A DNA stretch of 64,000 nucleotides, from positions 78,949,537 through 79,013,536 of the forward strand of contig JAOWCC010001589.1 in assembly GCA_030867875.1 (NCBI GenBank), in the 5' to 3' direction. Each line of letters starts with the position of its first letter. Within the stretch, counting starts at the first letter, position 1. The position numbers and the translations under genes were made by a program. This stretch comes from Actinernus sp. WN-2022 (taxonomy: Eukaryota > Cnidaria > Anthozoa > Actiniaria > Actinernidae). Shown here in pieces: positions 11,784 through 25,813 of the stretch. Under the pieces are notes generated by a model, which saw nothing but the letters and a program-made list of their open reading frames with translations, ran no database searches and had not been told where the DNA came from.

Positions 11784-11968
11784 TTAATTAGTTTTGATCA
11801 TTTTTTTCTTCATCTGGTTATAGGGAATTAGATCCTCTTTAGGTATTTGTTGTTGTTTCCCAAGTAGTGTCTCAATGAGAATCATGGCAGTTTCTGCTGT
11901 TCGCCTGGCATCTTCCTCACTTCCAAGCTTAGGGTTAACTTCAACCAGGTCCACAGCTTGTAGTAAAC
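11784..11968 (-). CDS. Arginase terminal exon
   Basis: GLLQAVDLVEVNPKLGSEED ... ending in a Lys-rich tail and TAA. Contains the E of VEVNP that contacts the guanidinium group in characterised arginases. Acceptor TCGCACAG. Confidence 0.9.
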
Positions 11969-14900
11969 CTGTGCGACAGTAAATAATTATGTCAGGAAAC
12001 CAATCTCTCGCTTTTAATAAATATCTACAAGAAGCAACTAGGGTTGCGAGAAACCGGTATTTTCAATAAAATCTGATTTAGTCAATTAGTTGAACTCGCG
12101 TGCACAAGGGAAATGCTTGTGTGACTTGTTTACTTTAGATGACAAAACGGAATAAGATCACTTAGTAGCTATTAGAAGATTAAGTAAGTACAACTGTTTG
12201 AATTAGTTTCATTGTTTCAATAAGATTTAAAGATTAAGATTGCAAACCTGGAACGCTAAGTTATGCGGTCCAGCTGAACTAAAGTAACCTATTGTTCTTC
12301 TTGGTTGAATAGTGGACTCATTAAGTAAAGGAGAACACACATTGACATGTCGACCTTTAGATTTAGTTGGGTTTTGATAACCAAACAGATGACCTTACGT
12401 GAACTTCAACCTAAAGGTTCAGGCGAAACTCGAAAAGACTAAATGTATGTTTTGTACTCAAAACATGGCATTTGATCTTTAGCTTCACCTCTGACTTTTC
12501 CAAGTCAGGTTGTTATTCATTTTAACGAGGTTCTTTCATAGCCACTTACCAGTAATGTTAATTATCAAACTCATTAATAATTCATGAGGCAAAAACAAAG
12601 GAAATCACCGACCGATAAGTGATCTTTAAATCTGATACAGATTTAGTCCTGATTTATATAAACTTTGGCTTCGATTTTCTCGGCCAAAATAAGTCGTATC
12701 GCCAAAATAACTGAAAACATGACTCTCTACATCTAGACGTTTGATAAGTAAGTTCAGCTCGAGTTCGTAAATCGGATAAAGATCGGCCTCTCATTCTTTA
12801 TCTATTACTTATACATCTGGGCTTGTGGTAAATACACACATGTATTGTCTCAATTACTATTGTTTGTAAATGACATAAATATAGAACGAACATCTTGTAA
12901 CTAGATGAAAGAGAGAGTTTTGTGAGTCCTGGAGGCTCATGGCCAACCTTGAAGTTTGTCTTGAGTCCTTGTACAAGTTCAGGAAAAACCCCTCCTGACA
13001 ATTATATTATTGGATTTGCTTAGAAAAAAGACAAGTTGGCATATCTCTCTTTTTTGGTTAGCTCAGTGGTTATATATATATATATAAGTGTTCCATAGCC
13101 TGACACCCTCAGTACCACAGGCAGCCCAAGCTCTAAACATCTAGCTAATACTTACAGCGTTTGTATGGGAATTTCAACGATCGACAACGAGCTAGAAATA
13201 AGAAAGAATTAATGAATAAAATGTCTTACCTTGCTTCCATAGTGTATTACTTGCTGTCTGTGTGGTAACAGGGTTGATATGAAGCGATTTTAGCGAGTTT
13301 TCATTTCCTCTGCTCCCCTTCCTAAGAAAAAAGACAAGACAGCACACTAGTTTCGCGAGTAGGCCTGAGCGGATTGTGCTCCTAAAAGTGGCATATTATG
13401 CCGCTAGCACTGCTCCAAATTTTGTCGAATTATGCCCAAATTATGCCAAAGTTAAAAAATTATGCTCGTAGATTACACAATTATGCTCACAAAAAAACGT
13501 TTTTCGAAGACGGCCGGCATTAGTTGATGCGCGGCATTTTTAGTTGTTCACACATTTTATTAGGTGACCTATTTTTCAAAGGTTAAGAGTCACACTTATA
13601 AAGTGAAAGAAACACGCCCCAGACATGTCCTAGACTTTTTAGTACCAACGGACACAGAAACCAATCACACGCTCTGAACAAAAGACGACTTTTTGGCTTT
13701 TTTCACGTTTAACGCACACTCGTTAAGTGAAATTCAGGTATTTGCTTTGGAAAAAATTAGAATCTAAGCAAAATATACCAGCTAATAATTAGGAAAGGCA
13801 CTATAAAAGCAATAATAGCATTGCTTTTGGCTTTAATGCTTCAAATTATGCTACAATCTGGTAATTATGCTCGAGCAGTGCTTTTTCGTGCTCGTCGCAA
13901 GGCTGGAATTGCGTGGCAGTCGCATTCAAAAGAAAGAGCAACCTTTCTGCTGGGATTCTATGGAGGAATTGTGGCGGCCACAATATTTTGAACTGAAATA
14001 TTTCGGTTGAAGTGGCTGGCCCTCGCGAAACTAGTGTGCTGCCTTTGTCTTTTTTCTTAGGAAGGGGAGCAGAGGAAATGAAAACTCGCTAAAATCGCTT
14101 CATATCGACCCTGTTACCACACAGACAGCAAGTAATACACTATGGAAGCAAGGTAAGGCATTTTATTCATTAATTCTTTCGTATTTCTAGCTCGCTGAAA
14201 TTCCCATACAAACGCTATAAGTATTAGCTAGATATTTAGAGCTTGGGCTGCCTGTGCTCAGTACTAGTGCAGCATTGCTCTGAAATCTGGGTCCAGTAAA
14301 GCGCTTGGAGTCGGGGTGGCGCTATAGGTAAGCGCTTAGCTTCTCACCATATTGTGGCCAGGGTACCAGCCCCGATAGCATGTGAGTTGAGTTTGTTGGT
14401 GAGTTCTCCGGTTTTCCTTCCTCCATAAAAACCAACAGCTAAATAGACCGCCAATCCAAGGTAATTTCCACCATCTTGTAGGGGGTGCAAACATGGCGCG
14501 AAATACAGTGTTCGTATGGGAATCGATGCCAAATAAAATCCATAAAATCGAATTTCTGAAATATTCTTCAGATACAAACTTAAGATACCAGGTAAAAGAT
14601 TAACATATCGAAATTTGAGGGATGTAGCGATGGCTGGGAAACGAGCAATCGTGTTTTAGTTTCCCATATACATGGGAATTCACATACACGCTAAGTTTGT
14701 GAAAAACTTTACTAGTACTATTAAATGAAAAATGGCCGTAAAACTTTAATCGTAAAGAAGTTCTTTATGATATTAGCACATTCGTAGACATATATTTCCC
14801 GCGTTTTGGGTTACCTGTGGTATGTTTCATTAGCGATCTCGGAAGAGTTTATATAATTGCTCCTTGTGATTCCTACGAAATAAATCTAATTGTCTTTTCG

Positions 14901-17900
14901 CCCAAAACATTATAGAGTGAATTAATACTAATAAACGAAAAATTTCGGGCGTGAAAGGCAAGTTGACTTTTCTCCCAAAACATTTATCAGTATATTATAG
15001 AGTGAATTAATACTAATAAACGGAACATTTCGGGCATGAAACTCAATTTGACTTTACGCCCGGAACATTTATCAGTATATTATAGAGAGAATTAATACTA
15101 ATAAACGGAAAATTTCGGGCGTGAAACTCAATTTGACTTTACGCCCGAAATACGTATCAGTTACTAATAAAAGGGCGTGAAAGTCACATATACATTTGTC
15201 TGTAAAGTTTCCCGCGTTGTTACAGACAAATGTATGGGAAACTTAAAACACGATTGCACGCTTACCAACACAGCTACATCCCTCAAATTTCGATCAGTTA
15301 ATCTTTTACCTGGTATCTTAAGTTTGTATCTGACGGAATATTTCAAATTTTCGATTCCCATACAAACACTGTATTTCGCGCCATGTTTGTACCCCCTACA
15401 AGATGGGAGATTCCAATTCGATCTGTGGCTTAGTTGGGTGTTTCAGGTCCTGTTAAAATTCAGTGTCTGATGTGCGGGAGTTCGCGAATGTAAAATCCCC
15501 GGCCGGACCAACACTCGGGCTATTTAAATAATAACCAATTGCAAGTAGAAACTGCTGCCTTTGTGAAACAATCCGTTCTTGTACTGTAAATAGTTTTAGA
15601 CTTTCTCGGATAAAGACATTAAATCTTAAGCCCACCAGTGGACGAAGAGCCTCCTCATGGATGTACCACTGGTTAATCCATTATTATTATTATTTTTTAT
15701 TATTATTCTATAATCATGCATACTGAATTCATGACTTATTTCTCTTTTTTTTTGTGCCAGCTCTCGGCTATGTTTCCACCGAGTCTTTCTTTTTCCCTAA
15801 CCTTGTAAATAAAAGTAATTTGTAGCTAGAATAAGAAACAAAACAACTTGAAATTCAATCATAAACAAACGAATTTACGGCATTTAAGTTAGCTTCGTTT
15901 TCGTTAGCTTTCTTTTTCCTAAGATGTTTTCCAAAATGTATAATAAAACAATTATTGAATTGGGTTTTCGCATGATGGCAATAATTATCAAGACGCTCTG
16001 TCTGTGTTATCAGCCTCCGCCTTCGGCAGATAACACAAACCTGTCTTGATAATTTTCGCAGTCATGCTCAACCTCATCCAATAACTGCCAAACGGCAACT
16101 CGAATATATAACATGGCTGACAGCAAATCAGTTGTCTTACCTGTCTGGGCAATGGCTTGGCACATGTACATTCCTTCACTTAATGTCAGTCCTCCTTGTA
16201 CTAAAAACCAATCAAATAACACTTACTTTTTTTAAAGGTATTCATTTATGTAGCGCAAATTCTCTATAAATATATTCAAATGTCCTTCACAAGGGCCAGG
16301 ACTTGAAATACAGACTGCTACACTGTGGTGCAATGTGTTGCCGTGTAGTTAGCATGTTTGTTAGCATCTCAGAATTGGGAGGTGGGAGGAAGTGAGCGGA
16401 CGACCTCGACAGTCTGATAATCAGGCTACAGAATACCAGGCTGTTGTGCCGAGAGACAATCCCTACTCTTTCACGAAATAGCACAACAGATTATTTTACG
16501 TCCCTCTCGTGTAAATTAGAAGAGGAAGGCGACAAGGCCAATGGCTTTATACGTTCCTGCTCAAGATTCGAACCCCCAATCTCCCGCACTCGAGACCGTT
16601 AGGACCGTGCTCTACCAACTAAGCTATAACCAGTGAGACAACTAACAACTAACAGATATAACGCACACAGAATAATTCCTTAAATCCTGTTTATTCTGTA
16701 CAATGTAAGCATTCACGGCTAATATCCCCGATTGTTCTATTTCACAAAAAGTTGTCTAATACGGCTGAGTATTCTTAGGAGTCAGTTATATTATTTCGAG
16801 CCTGGAAGAAGAAGTAACCTGTATATATTTCGATTACAGCTCCAATCAAAGAGATCAAAGAGAAACTCGCTGTTTTTGTGTGGTTTGCTCGCCATGGCTG
16901 GTTCACACTAGCAACGTAAGTATAGCCGGGGCGGTCCAGGATTTTGTGTCAGGGGATTCGATATACGCGAGCGCCAAAATATTCGATAATTTCTCTTTTG
17001 TTAAGCGAGCGAGAGAAAGGGTGGTTCGATTTAAACTGTAAATGCCAAGCTTGAATGCGTAAAACAATTACGATGTAATTTAGTATTGTTGTAAGTATCC
17101 CCAGAAGGCATGTAACAAAAGCTAGTAGCTACACCCTCGAAAATCATAACGGTGAACGAGAGACTTTAGTTTATATGCTGACTTGTACGGATGTATACAA
17201 TAGAAGAGTTCACATTTGCATGCTGGGTAATCAGGTCAAACATGGCTAAAAATACAGTGTTTGTATGAGAATCTGGTGTCAAATGTTTTGTCCAAAATTC
17301 TATTTTTGAAATATTTAGAATCTCAAAACTAAAAGTGTGTGTTAAAAAATTTTGCGGATTAAATTTGAGGGTAGTACACATCTTGGAACCCTGCAACCGT
17401 TTCCTTGTAAGTTCATGAGTATGGCTTTTAACAACAAACATATGGGCACTTTAAAACAAGACTGAATCGTTAATAGATGCTTACAGCCTTGAAATTTTAT
17501 AAACACAAACTTTTGCCATAGATTTGGGATTCGAAATGTTTAAAACAGATTTTGGGCAAAATATTTGACAACCAGATTTTCATACAAACACTGTATTTTC
17601 CGCCATGTTCAATTTGCTCTGATTCCCGGGCCCCAGCATGCAACTGGGAATGGGGTCTCCTCTATACAGCAGGTACCATACCAGTAACGCCTGTACTGGG
17701 GGCCACCTTAGGATCCATACCATCAATATCAATGCTCACGTGAATTGGGCAGTTATTGCTAGAGGGAAAAAAAGAGAATAAAATAATCACAAAGTAATTA
17801 ACCAACAATATAATTAAAAGTAAAGTAAAACAACCTTAGTTAACATCGCATATCGGTAACTCGTGGCAGTCTCGTAAGAGTGTGATAAACTTGAGGCTGA

Positions 17901-20900
17901 TGGTGCACTACCCCCTTCCCCGTCAGAGCTCCTGATTAAGAGAATTCAAAGCTGTACAAGCTACTCTGATCAGAGAAACGTCAGTGCAGATGTGTCAGTC
18001 CGACACAGAAATAGAACACGTGACCGCAGGCTCAATGTGTCATGCACTAAACCCATAATGCATCACACACCTGCACCTGACGATCTGTGGTCGTGGTTGG
18101 GCAGCTAAATTTGCTGCACTAATAAATTAGTCAATTAATAAATTAGTCAATTGATAAATCTGTTAAAATGCTTACCTTGGGTTGATGGCATCCAAAACCT
18201 TTTCCACGGTTAGCTCAATACCAAGCTCATAAATATCTTCCATATAGTATGCTGTGATACCAAGATCATTCAGGATTTCACTGAAAAAATACATGCCCGT
18301 CAAGTGCTTTTTAAAGGGAACCTTAAAGACAATGTTTGCTCTCAAATGGTTCTGATGGCTGTCTAAATCTAATCAGTAGTGATGTGCTTGGCTCCTGTAT
18401 GTGACACTAGATGTCACATCGATTGATATTGATTCCTGTCCATAAAACGCAATTTCACGCGCGCCGACAATAGATATCATGCCATCACCCTATGGCCATA
18501 CTTATATAGCACCATATCACCACAGTCTCATGTCGCTTTACAATTATTGACATCCTGCCAGTGAGGTTACAGACTGCTTATACACACGCAGCTGCGGTCG
18601 AATTCCATTCGACCGCAGCTGCATTATTAGATAGCACAAACGAATGGTATGTTAATATGGATCGTGGCCTTTTTAACCTGGTTGTGTTTATTGATCTGAA
18701 AAAAGCATTCGATACCGTAAATCACAACATTTTGGTACATAAACTTGAGCTATTCGGTATAAAGGGAGCTGCTAAGAATCTCATCCGCTCATATCTTACA
18801 GACCGTACTCAAAAGTGCCAAATAAATAATGTAGTTTCGGGTCACAGGCAAATAACATGTGGAATTCCTCAAGGGTCAATACTTGGGCCACTTCTATTTC
18901 TAATGTATGTAAACGATCTGCCAAATTGCCTGAGCTCCACAACAGCACGGCTATTTGCGGATGATACAAATTTAACAGCAGCTGGTGAAACTCTAGAGGA
19001 AGTAGAACTGGCAATAAATCGTGATTTGGGGAACGTTAAAAAATGGCTTTCGGCAAACAAACTGAGTCTTAACGTAGCAAAAACTGAATACACCCTGATT
19101 GGATCTAGATATAATATTAATCATCTTTAAAAGGCACCAGACATTGCCATTGGGAACCAACCAATCAGGAGGGTTAATAATTGTAAAGTACTTGGTGTCC
19201 AGATCGATGAGTTCCTTACGTGGGAAAGTCATATCGATTATATAGCTAAGAAAATCTCATCGGGTATTGGTGCTATAAAAAGGTTAAGACAGTTTGTAGA
19301 TCACGAAACATTGATATTAGTATATAATGCATTGGTTAGGCCGCATTTCGACTACTGTAGTGTAGTGTGGGACTCGATAGGAAGTGTCCTTTCGGATCGT
19401 CTTCAAAAACTACAAAATAGAGCCGCCAGAGTTATAATGAAACGCAGTAACGAAGCCGGACAGTCTGAAGCGTCCCTAAATGCTCTTGGGTGGTTGACAT
19501 TACAGGAGCATAGAGCTCAAATGAAGGCAAAACTTATGTTCAAGATACTCCATGGTTTAGCACTTTCGAGGCTGTGTCATTTATTTCAAAAATTTAATCA
19601 AACTAGCAGTTATAACTTGAGAGGATCTTCTAGTAAGCTAGTCATGCCTCGTCCAAGAACCGAATTCTTAAAGAAAAGCTGGAGTTACAATGGTGCAAAG
19701 TCATGGAATACCTTGCCAACTGAAGTAAGGGACTGCGAATCGTTTAATTCCTTCTGCAATCTCATTTCTTCCTCCATTAACCGTTAGCATGCATCATTCC
19801 TTTCCTTCCGTACTTTTAAACAATTAGTAACGCTACCATTAAATCAGCAGTTGACATTATAGTATATTATAATGTCATATTATTGTAAATACGTATCATG
19901 TGTTTTTAACACATCTTAAATACCTTTATATATATTTATGCATTATGTGTTTTTAGCACATTTAAGTAGTCATCGACTTTTGTATTAGTTTTAATTAATT
20001 GTATTGTTCACGCCCTTCATGGAAATCAGCTACAAGTTGTAGAGGCTAGCGTGCCTAAATAAAGTTATTGATTGATTGATTGATTGCGCTTGATAACTTT
20101 CCAGCAAACGAACTTTGTGTTTCCAAGGGCAACAAGAAAATAAACAGTTCATTCGAATTCAATTCTAACAGAGCAAGACTCAACATGAATACAACCATTG
20201 TCAATGAAGTTTACTCACACTTCCTGTGGCAGAACATCGTGCAACCCAATATAGGCTGCCTTGTTTGGTGCAATGCTTAACAAAAACAATATTGCTGTTT
20301 CAGTAACCATAAACAGCAGTAGTTTTACTAATCACCCCCGTCAAATACATAAATAAATCATAAACTGCCTTAGTACTAAACGGTTGAACCCTCATTTCAA
20401 CTTGTAATTAATTGTGGATAATGGGAAGCTACGTTACTTGGTAAGCCAGTGATGGCATAATGTTGGTATAATGAATAAATTCATACGCTTCATCAATATC
20501 CAAAGATCAGGTTGTGTTGTATTATTATAGTTCCGCATAAATTATTATGTAAGAGTTGCGCATGCGTAGGAGAATTCCACGAGGCGTCGTCAATTAAAGA
20601 TGGCGGATTGGACTCCACACGTCTTCATTGAGATTACATTTTACTAAAGTAACATAACAGGCTGGACAAGACAAATTTGTTGATTTTCAATGTAGAAAGA
20701 AGATTTAATTACCAAATTGATACTGATACAATCAATATACTACTGATGTACGTACCATGGTTGAACCCACTCATAGCCTGGTACAACGGGAAACTGCAAG
20801 TGACAAATATTTAGCACGTACTTAATGTAGACGTAAACGGCTCAAGTGGCCGGGAAATACCTGATATAATATGATTATAGATGTGACTTGCCATGAAAAG

Positions 20901-23900
20901 AATCCTAAATCCTAACCTACATGCTCTGCTAAAAAAAACATGAAGATATATCAATTAAGGGATCATACTAAGAACATGCGATTGTATTGGCTAAAATGTC
21001 GAGCTCATCGTGTTTTACCATTTTTTAAATGCATACTTGAACAGGAAAATCACGTGATCAAAATCTAGCCAATCAGTAACAAGACCTATTGTAAACAACA
21101 TCAGCATGGCTTTTTTTCTTTTGCTATCGTCACCGGTGATTTTTGATTGGATCCCAACATTTCCGTCATCAGCTCAGATGACGATCGAATTTTACATTAT
21201 AAAATAAATAGAAGATCATTCTCTTATGTCCTATAGAAATAATGCACTTTCGAGGTCTTGAAGAGCTGCTGAATACACTTGCGTTCTGCTGCATGGTGAA
21301 TCCACTCACTTTAAAACGTTTTCGTTTTGTTACTTAGTAACGCACTCTGATTGGATGAAAGCCATGACTTTGCGTGTGTAGATCATGCAAATTACGTCAT
21401 ATCTCACTAACACGCGCTCTGATTGGTTTGTAAGATTGTAGATCATGGTAATGACGTCATATCCATTCATGTTTCTAGAATTCAAATTAAAAATGGAGGA
21501 AATGCCAAGGTTTCCTGGACTTTGGTGATTTTTTTTCAAGATGAAATAAAGAGATCACTAACGCTTTGTTGACGATGTCACAATGCTGTCTTCGATGACA
21601 GAAAAATTAAAACAAGACTGATTAACTGCCCTTGGCGACAAAGAGAGCACGCTAAGCTGGATTTGAGCCATTTTCGCTAGTAAAATGTGTTGTCATATTC
21701 TACACCTCCAGTCGTATTTTGGTCAGAGCTAGTACAGCACACAGCAAATCCTGTTCTATTTAACAATTATGACGTCCTTTCTAGGAGTGTCTATACTCTC
21801 ACAAACATCTGACGTTTGACGTACCCGGAGAGCGCGCGTTAGTAAGTATCTATGGCGCATAAAATCCTGTATTTTATGGCTTGGTGAATAATAAAATTAT
21901 TCTTACCTCTGGGATGCCCTTTATGAGCCATGATGTATGCATTTCATGTATATTGCCCGATGTGTTGATAACAGGTGAGAGAATGTCTGCATGAGCATCA
22001 ATCTGATATAGTGGAGAATATTGAATAATTATTCCCCGAAGTGCAGGTGACTAGTGGTAAATACGTATCGAACCACGAAGCTCGGTAAATATCCACCACT
22101 GGTCACCGACACCGATGGAAATAATTGTTTTAGCATATACTATTAACTGTGGTGCGCGAACCATTTTGTTTCCAAGCCCGGATATACAGGACATTCCGAG
22201 TTTTGAGTAGCCAATCAGATCGCGAGAAAATAACTATTCTCTTGTGTGCTTTACAGTAAGAACATTTATCCCGTGCTAGACTATTGTAACCTGGTATCTA
22301 TTAAACAATTAAATATTAATTATTACATGGGTAGAGTACCTGATAAACTGAAACGTTAAACCATGAAGATGGTCTCTCTAAGAGCGGTTTTCGATTGAGT
22401 GCCGTAAATCCAAAACGAGAGTAATTACAGTAATTAATTAAAGTAATTATAGAGCTAATCATGAGAGCAAGTAAAAACACAATGAGCTAATCACGAAGTG
22501 AAGTAATTCCGTGATTGGTTTTACTTGAACCAATCACGAGGAAAAGTAAACGCAATCGTGGATAACTCTCGCTAAATCTCAGGTTTTAGTTTAGAACTTG
22601 ATTGACTAATAATTACGAAATATTTTTCAGAACCAATTGCTGTTTTCTAGTGACGTCATCACCGCCATTGACGTTAACAAAAGATTGTTCATTAGCTTCT
22701 CTTGTTATATAGATCAACCAACATCGCCGCCATCTTGGTTGACGTTAACAAAAGATTGCTCATTAGCTAACCAACATCGCCGCCATCTTGGTTGACGTTA
22801 ACAAACGATTGCTCGTTAGGTTCTCTTGTTAGATCAACCAACATCGCCGCCATCTTGGTTGACGTTAACAAAAGATTGCTCATTAGCTAACCAACATCGC
22901 CGCCATCTTGGTTGACGTTAACAAACGATTGCTCGTTAGCTTCTCTTGTTAGATCAACCAACATCGCCGTCATCTTGGTTGACGTTTACAAACGATTGCT
23001 TGTTAGCTTCTCTTGTTAGATCAACCAACATCACAGCCGTCTTGGTTGACGTTAACAAACGATTGCTTGTTAGCTTCTCTTGTTAGATCAACTAACATCG
23101 CCGCCATCTTGGTTGACGTTAACAAACGATTGCTTGTTAGCTTCTCTTGTTAGATCAACCAACATCGCCGCCATCTTGGTTGACGTTAACAAACGATTGC
23201 TCATTAGCTAACCAACATCGCCGCCATCTTGGTTGACGTTAACAAACGATTGCTCGTTAGCTTCTCTTGTTAGATCAACCAACATCGCCGCCATCTTGGT
23301 TGACGTTAACAAAAGATTGCTCATTAGCTAACCAACATCGCCGCCATCTTGATTGACGTTAACAAACGATTGCTTGTTAGCTTCTCTTGTTAGATCAACC
23401 AACATCGCCGCCATCTTGGTTGATGTTAACAAGCGATTGCTCATTAGCTAACCAACATCGCCGCCATCTTGGTTGACGTTAACAAACGATTGCTCGTTAG
23501 CTTCTCTTGTTAGATCAACCAACATCGCCGCCATCTTGGTTGACGTTAACAAAAGATTGCTCATTAGCTAACCAACATCGCCGCCATCTTGGTTGACGTT
23601 AACAAACGATTGCTTGTTAGCTTCGCTTGTTAAATCAACCAACATCGCCGCCATCTTGATTGACGTTAACAAAAGATTGCTCATTAGCTAACCAACATCG
23701 CCGCCATCTTGGTTGACGTTAACAAACGATTGCTCGTTAGCTTCTCTTGTTAGATCAACCAACATCGCCGCCATCTTGGTTGACGTTAACAAACGATTGC
23801 TCGTTAGCTTCTCTTGTTAGATCAACCAACATCGCCGCCATCTTGGTTGATGTTAACAAACGATTGCTTGTTAGCTTCGCTTGTTAAATCAACCAACATC

Positions 23901-25776
23901 GCCGCCATCTTGGTTGACGTTAACAAAAGATTGCTCATTAGCTAACCAACATCGCCGCCATCTTGGTTGACGTTAACAAACGATTGCTTGTTAGCTTCGC
24001 TTGTTAAATCAACCAACATCGCCGCCATCTTGATTGACGTTAACAAAAGATTGCTCATTAGCTAACCAACATCGCCGCCATCTTGATTGACGTTAACAAA
24101 CGATTGCTTGTTAGCTTCTCTTGTTAGATCAACCAACATCGCCGCCATCTTGGTTGATGTTAACAAGCGATTGCTCATTAGCTAACCAACATCGCCGCCA
24201 TCTTGGTTGACGTTAACAAACGATTGCTTGTTAGCTTCTCTTGTTAGACCAATCAACATCGCCGCCATCTTGGTTGACGTTAACAAACGATTGCTCGTTA
24301 GCTAACAAATTAAGCCTGAATATAGCCAAAACAGAGTACACCTTGATTGGATCAAGACCCAAAATACAAAATCTTGCCGCAGAACCTAATGTTCTTATTG
24401 GCGTTGACCCAGTCAAACGAGTCAATAATTGCAAGATACTCGGTGTACGCATAGACGAATTTCTAACATGGGAAAAACACATCGATGACATAGCCAAGAA
24501 AGTCTCATCGGGAATTGGGGCAATAAAAAAGCTCAGGGAATTTGTAGACCGTGATACGCTAGTATGCGTTTATAATGCCCTTGTGCAACCCCACTTCGAC
24601 TATTGTTGCGAGGTGTGGGACACATTGGGAAGCATACTATCACAGCGTCTGCAGAAACTTCAAAACAGGTGCGCTAGGGTGATTATGAAGCGTCCGAACG
24701 AAGCTGGGCAATCTGAAATAGCTCTCCGCTCATTGGGTTGGATCACACTTGAGGAGCGGAGAGCTAAAATTAAGGCTGGACTCATGTTCAAAATAATCAA
24801 CAATTTGGCACCTCAACGGCTCTCTAGCATCTTCAATGACTCGTATGCAGTCAATTGCAACTACGACCTGCGGAATACACGTAAAAAAGTTTCCGTTCCT
24901 CTTCCTAAAACTGAATTCCTAAAAAAGAGCCTTAGTTACAATGGAGCCAAAATATGGAATGAATTACCTATAGAATTAAGAACCTCTGAGTCATTAGCCC
25001 AGTTTCGCTCAAAGATTTCCCCGGCCTATTAGCGTAATTATATGCAGGGGTATCTAAATATAGTAGTTAGCAGTTTATAGTAGTATTTATAGTAGTATTT
25101 ATCATAGATTGACATGTATTCGGTTAGTTTTTAGCTTAGAACATTATTTTATTTATACGAGTAGTGCACGCCCCTTCTGGAAATCAGCTTCTAGTTGTGA
25201 GGGTGCTGCGTGTGTTTTAAATAAAGTTTTAAATAAAGTTGATCTTAGCTTCTCTTGTTAGATCAACCAACATCGCCGCCATCTTGGTTGACGTTAACAA
25301 ACGATTGCTTGCTAGCTTCTCTTGTTAGATCAACCAACATCGCCGCCGTCTTGGTTGACGTTAACAAACGATTGCTCGTTAGGTTCTCTTGTTAGATCAA
25401 CCAACATCGCCGCCATCTTGGTTGACGTTAACAAAAGATTGCTCATTAGCTAACCAACATCGCCGCCATCTTGGTTGACGTTAACAAACGATTGCTCGTT
25501 AGCTTCTCTTGTTAGATCAACCAACATCGCCGCCATCTTGGTTCACGTTAACAAACGATTGCTTGTTAGCTTCTCTTGTTAGATCAACTAACATCGCCGC
25601 CGTCTTGGTTGACGTTAACAAACGATTTCTCGTTAGCTTCTCTTGTTAGATTCTTTAATTCTTTAACGAGTTACTCCTAAATCAGTACGAGACTATACTA
25701 GGAGTGGACCTACGATTTTACGTCCTTATCCGAGAAGACCTAACCATTTGCAGTTGGTTCACAAAAGCAGCACCAC

Positions 25777-25813
<37 letters not shown>

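Noticed and set aside
13222..13322. Exon-like block with AG...GT signals between arginase exons
   Set aside because: It is duplicated in inverted form at 14057-14156 as part of a hAT MITE, has stops in the arginase frame, and the flanking exons already join in phase without it.
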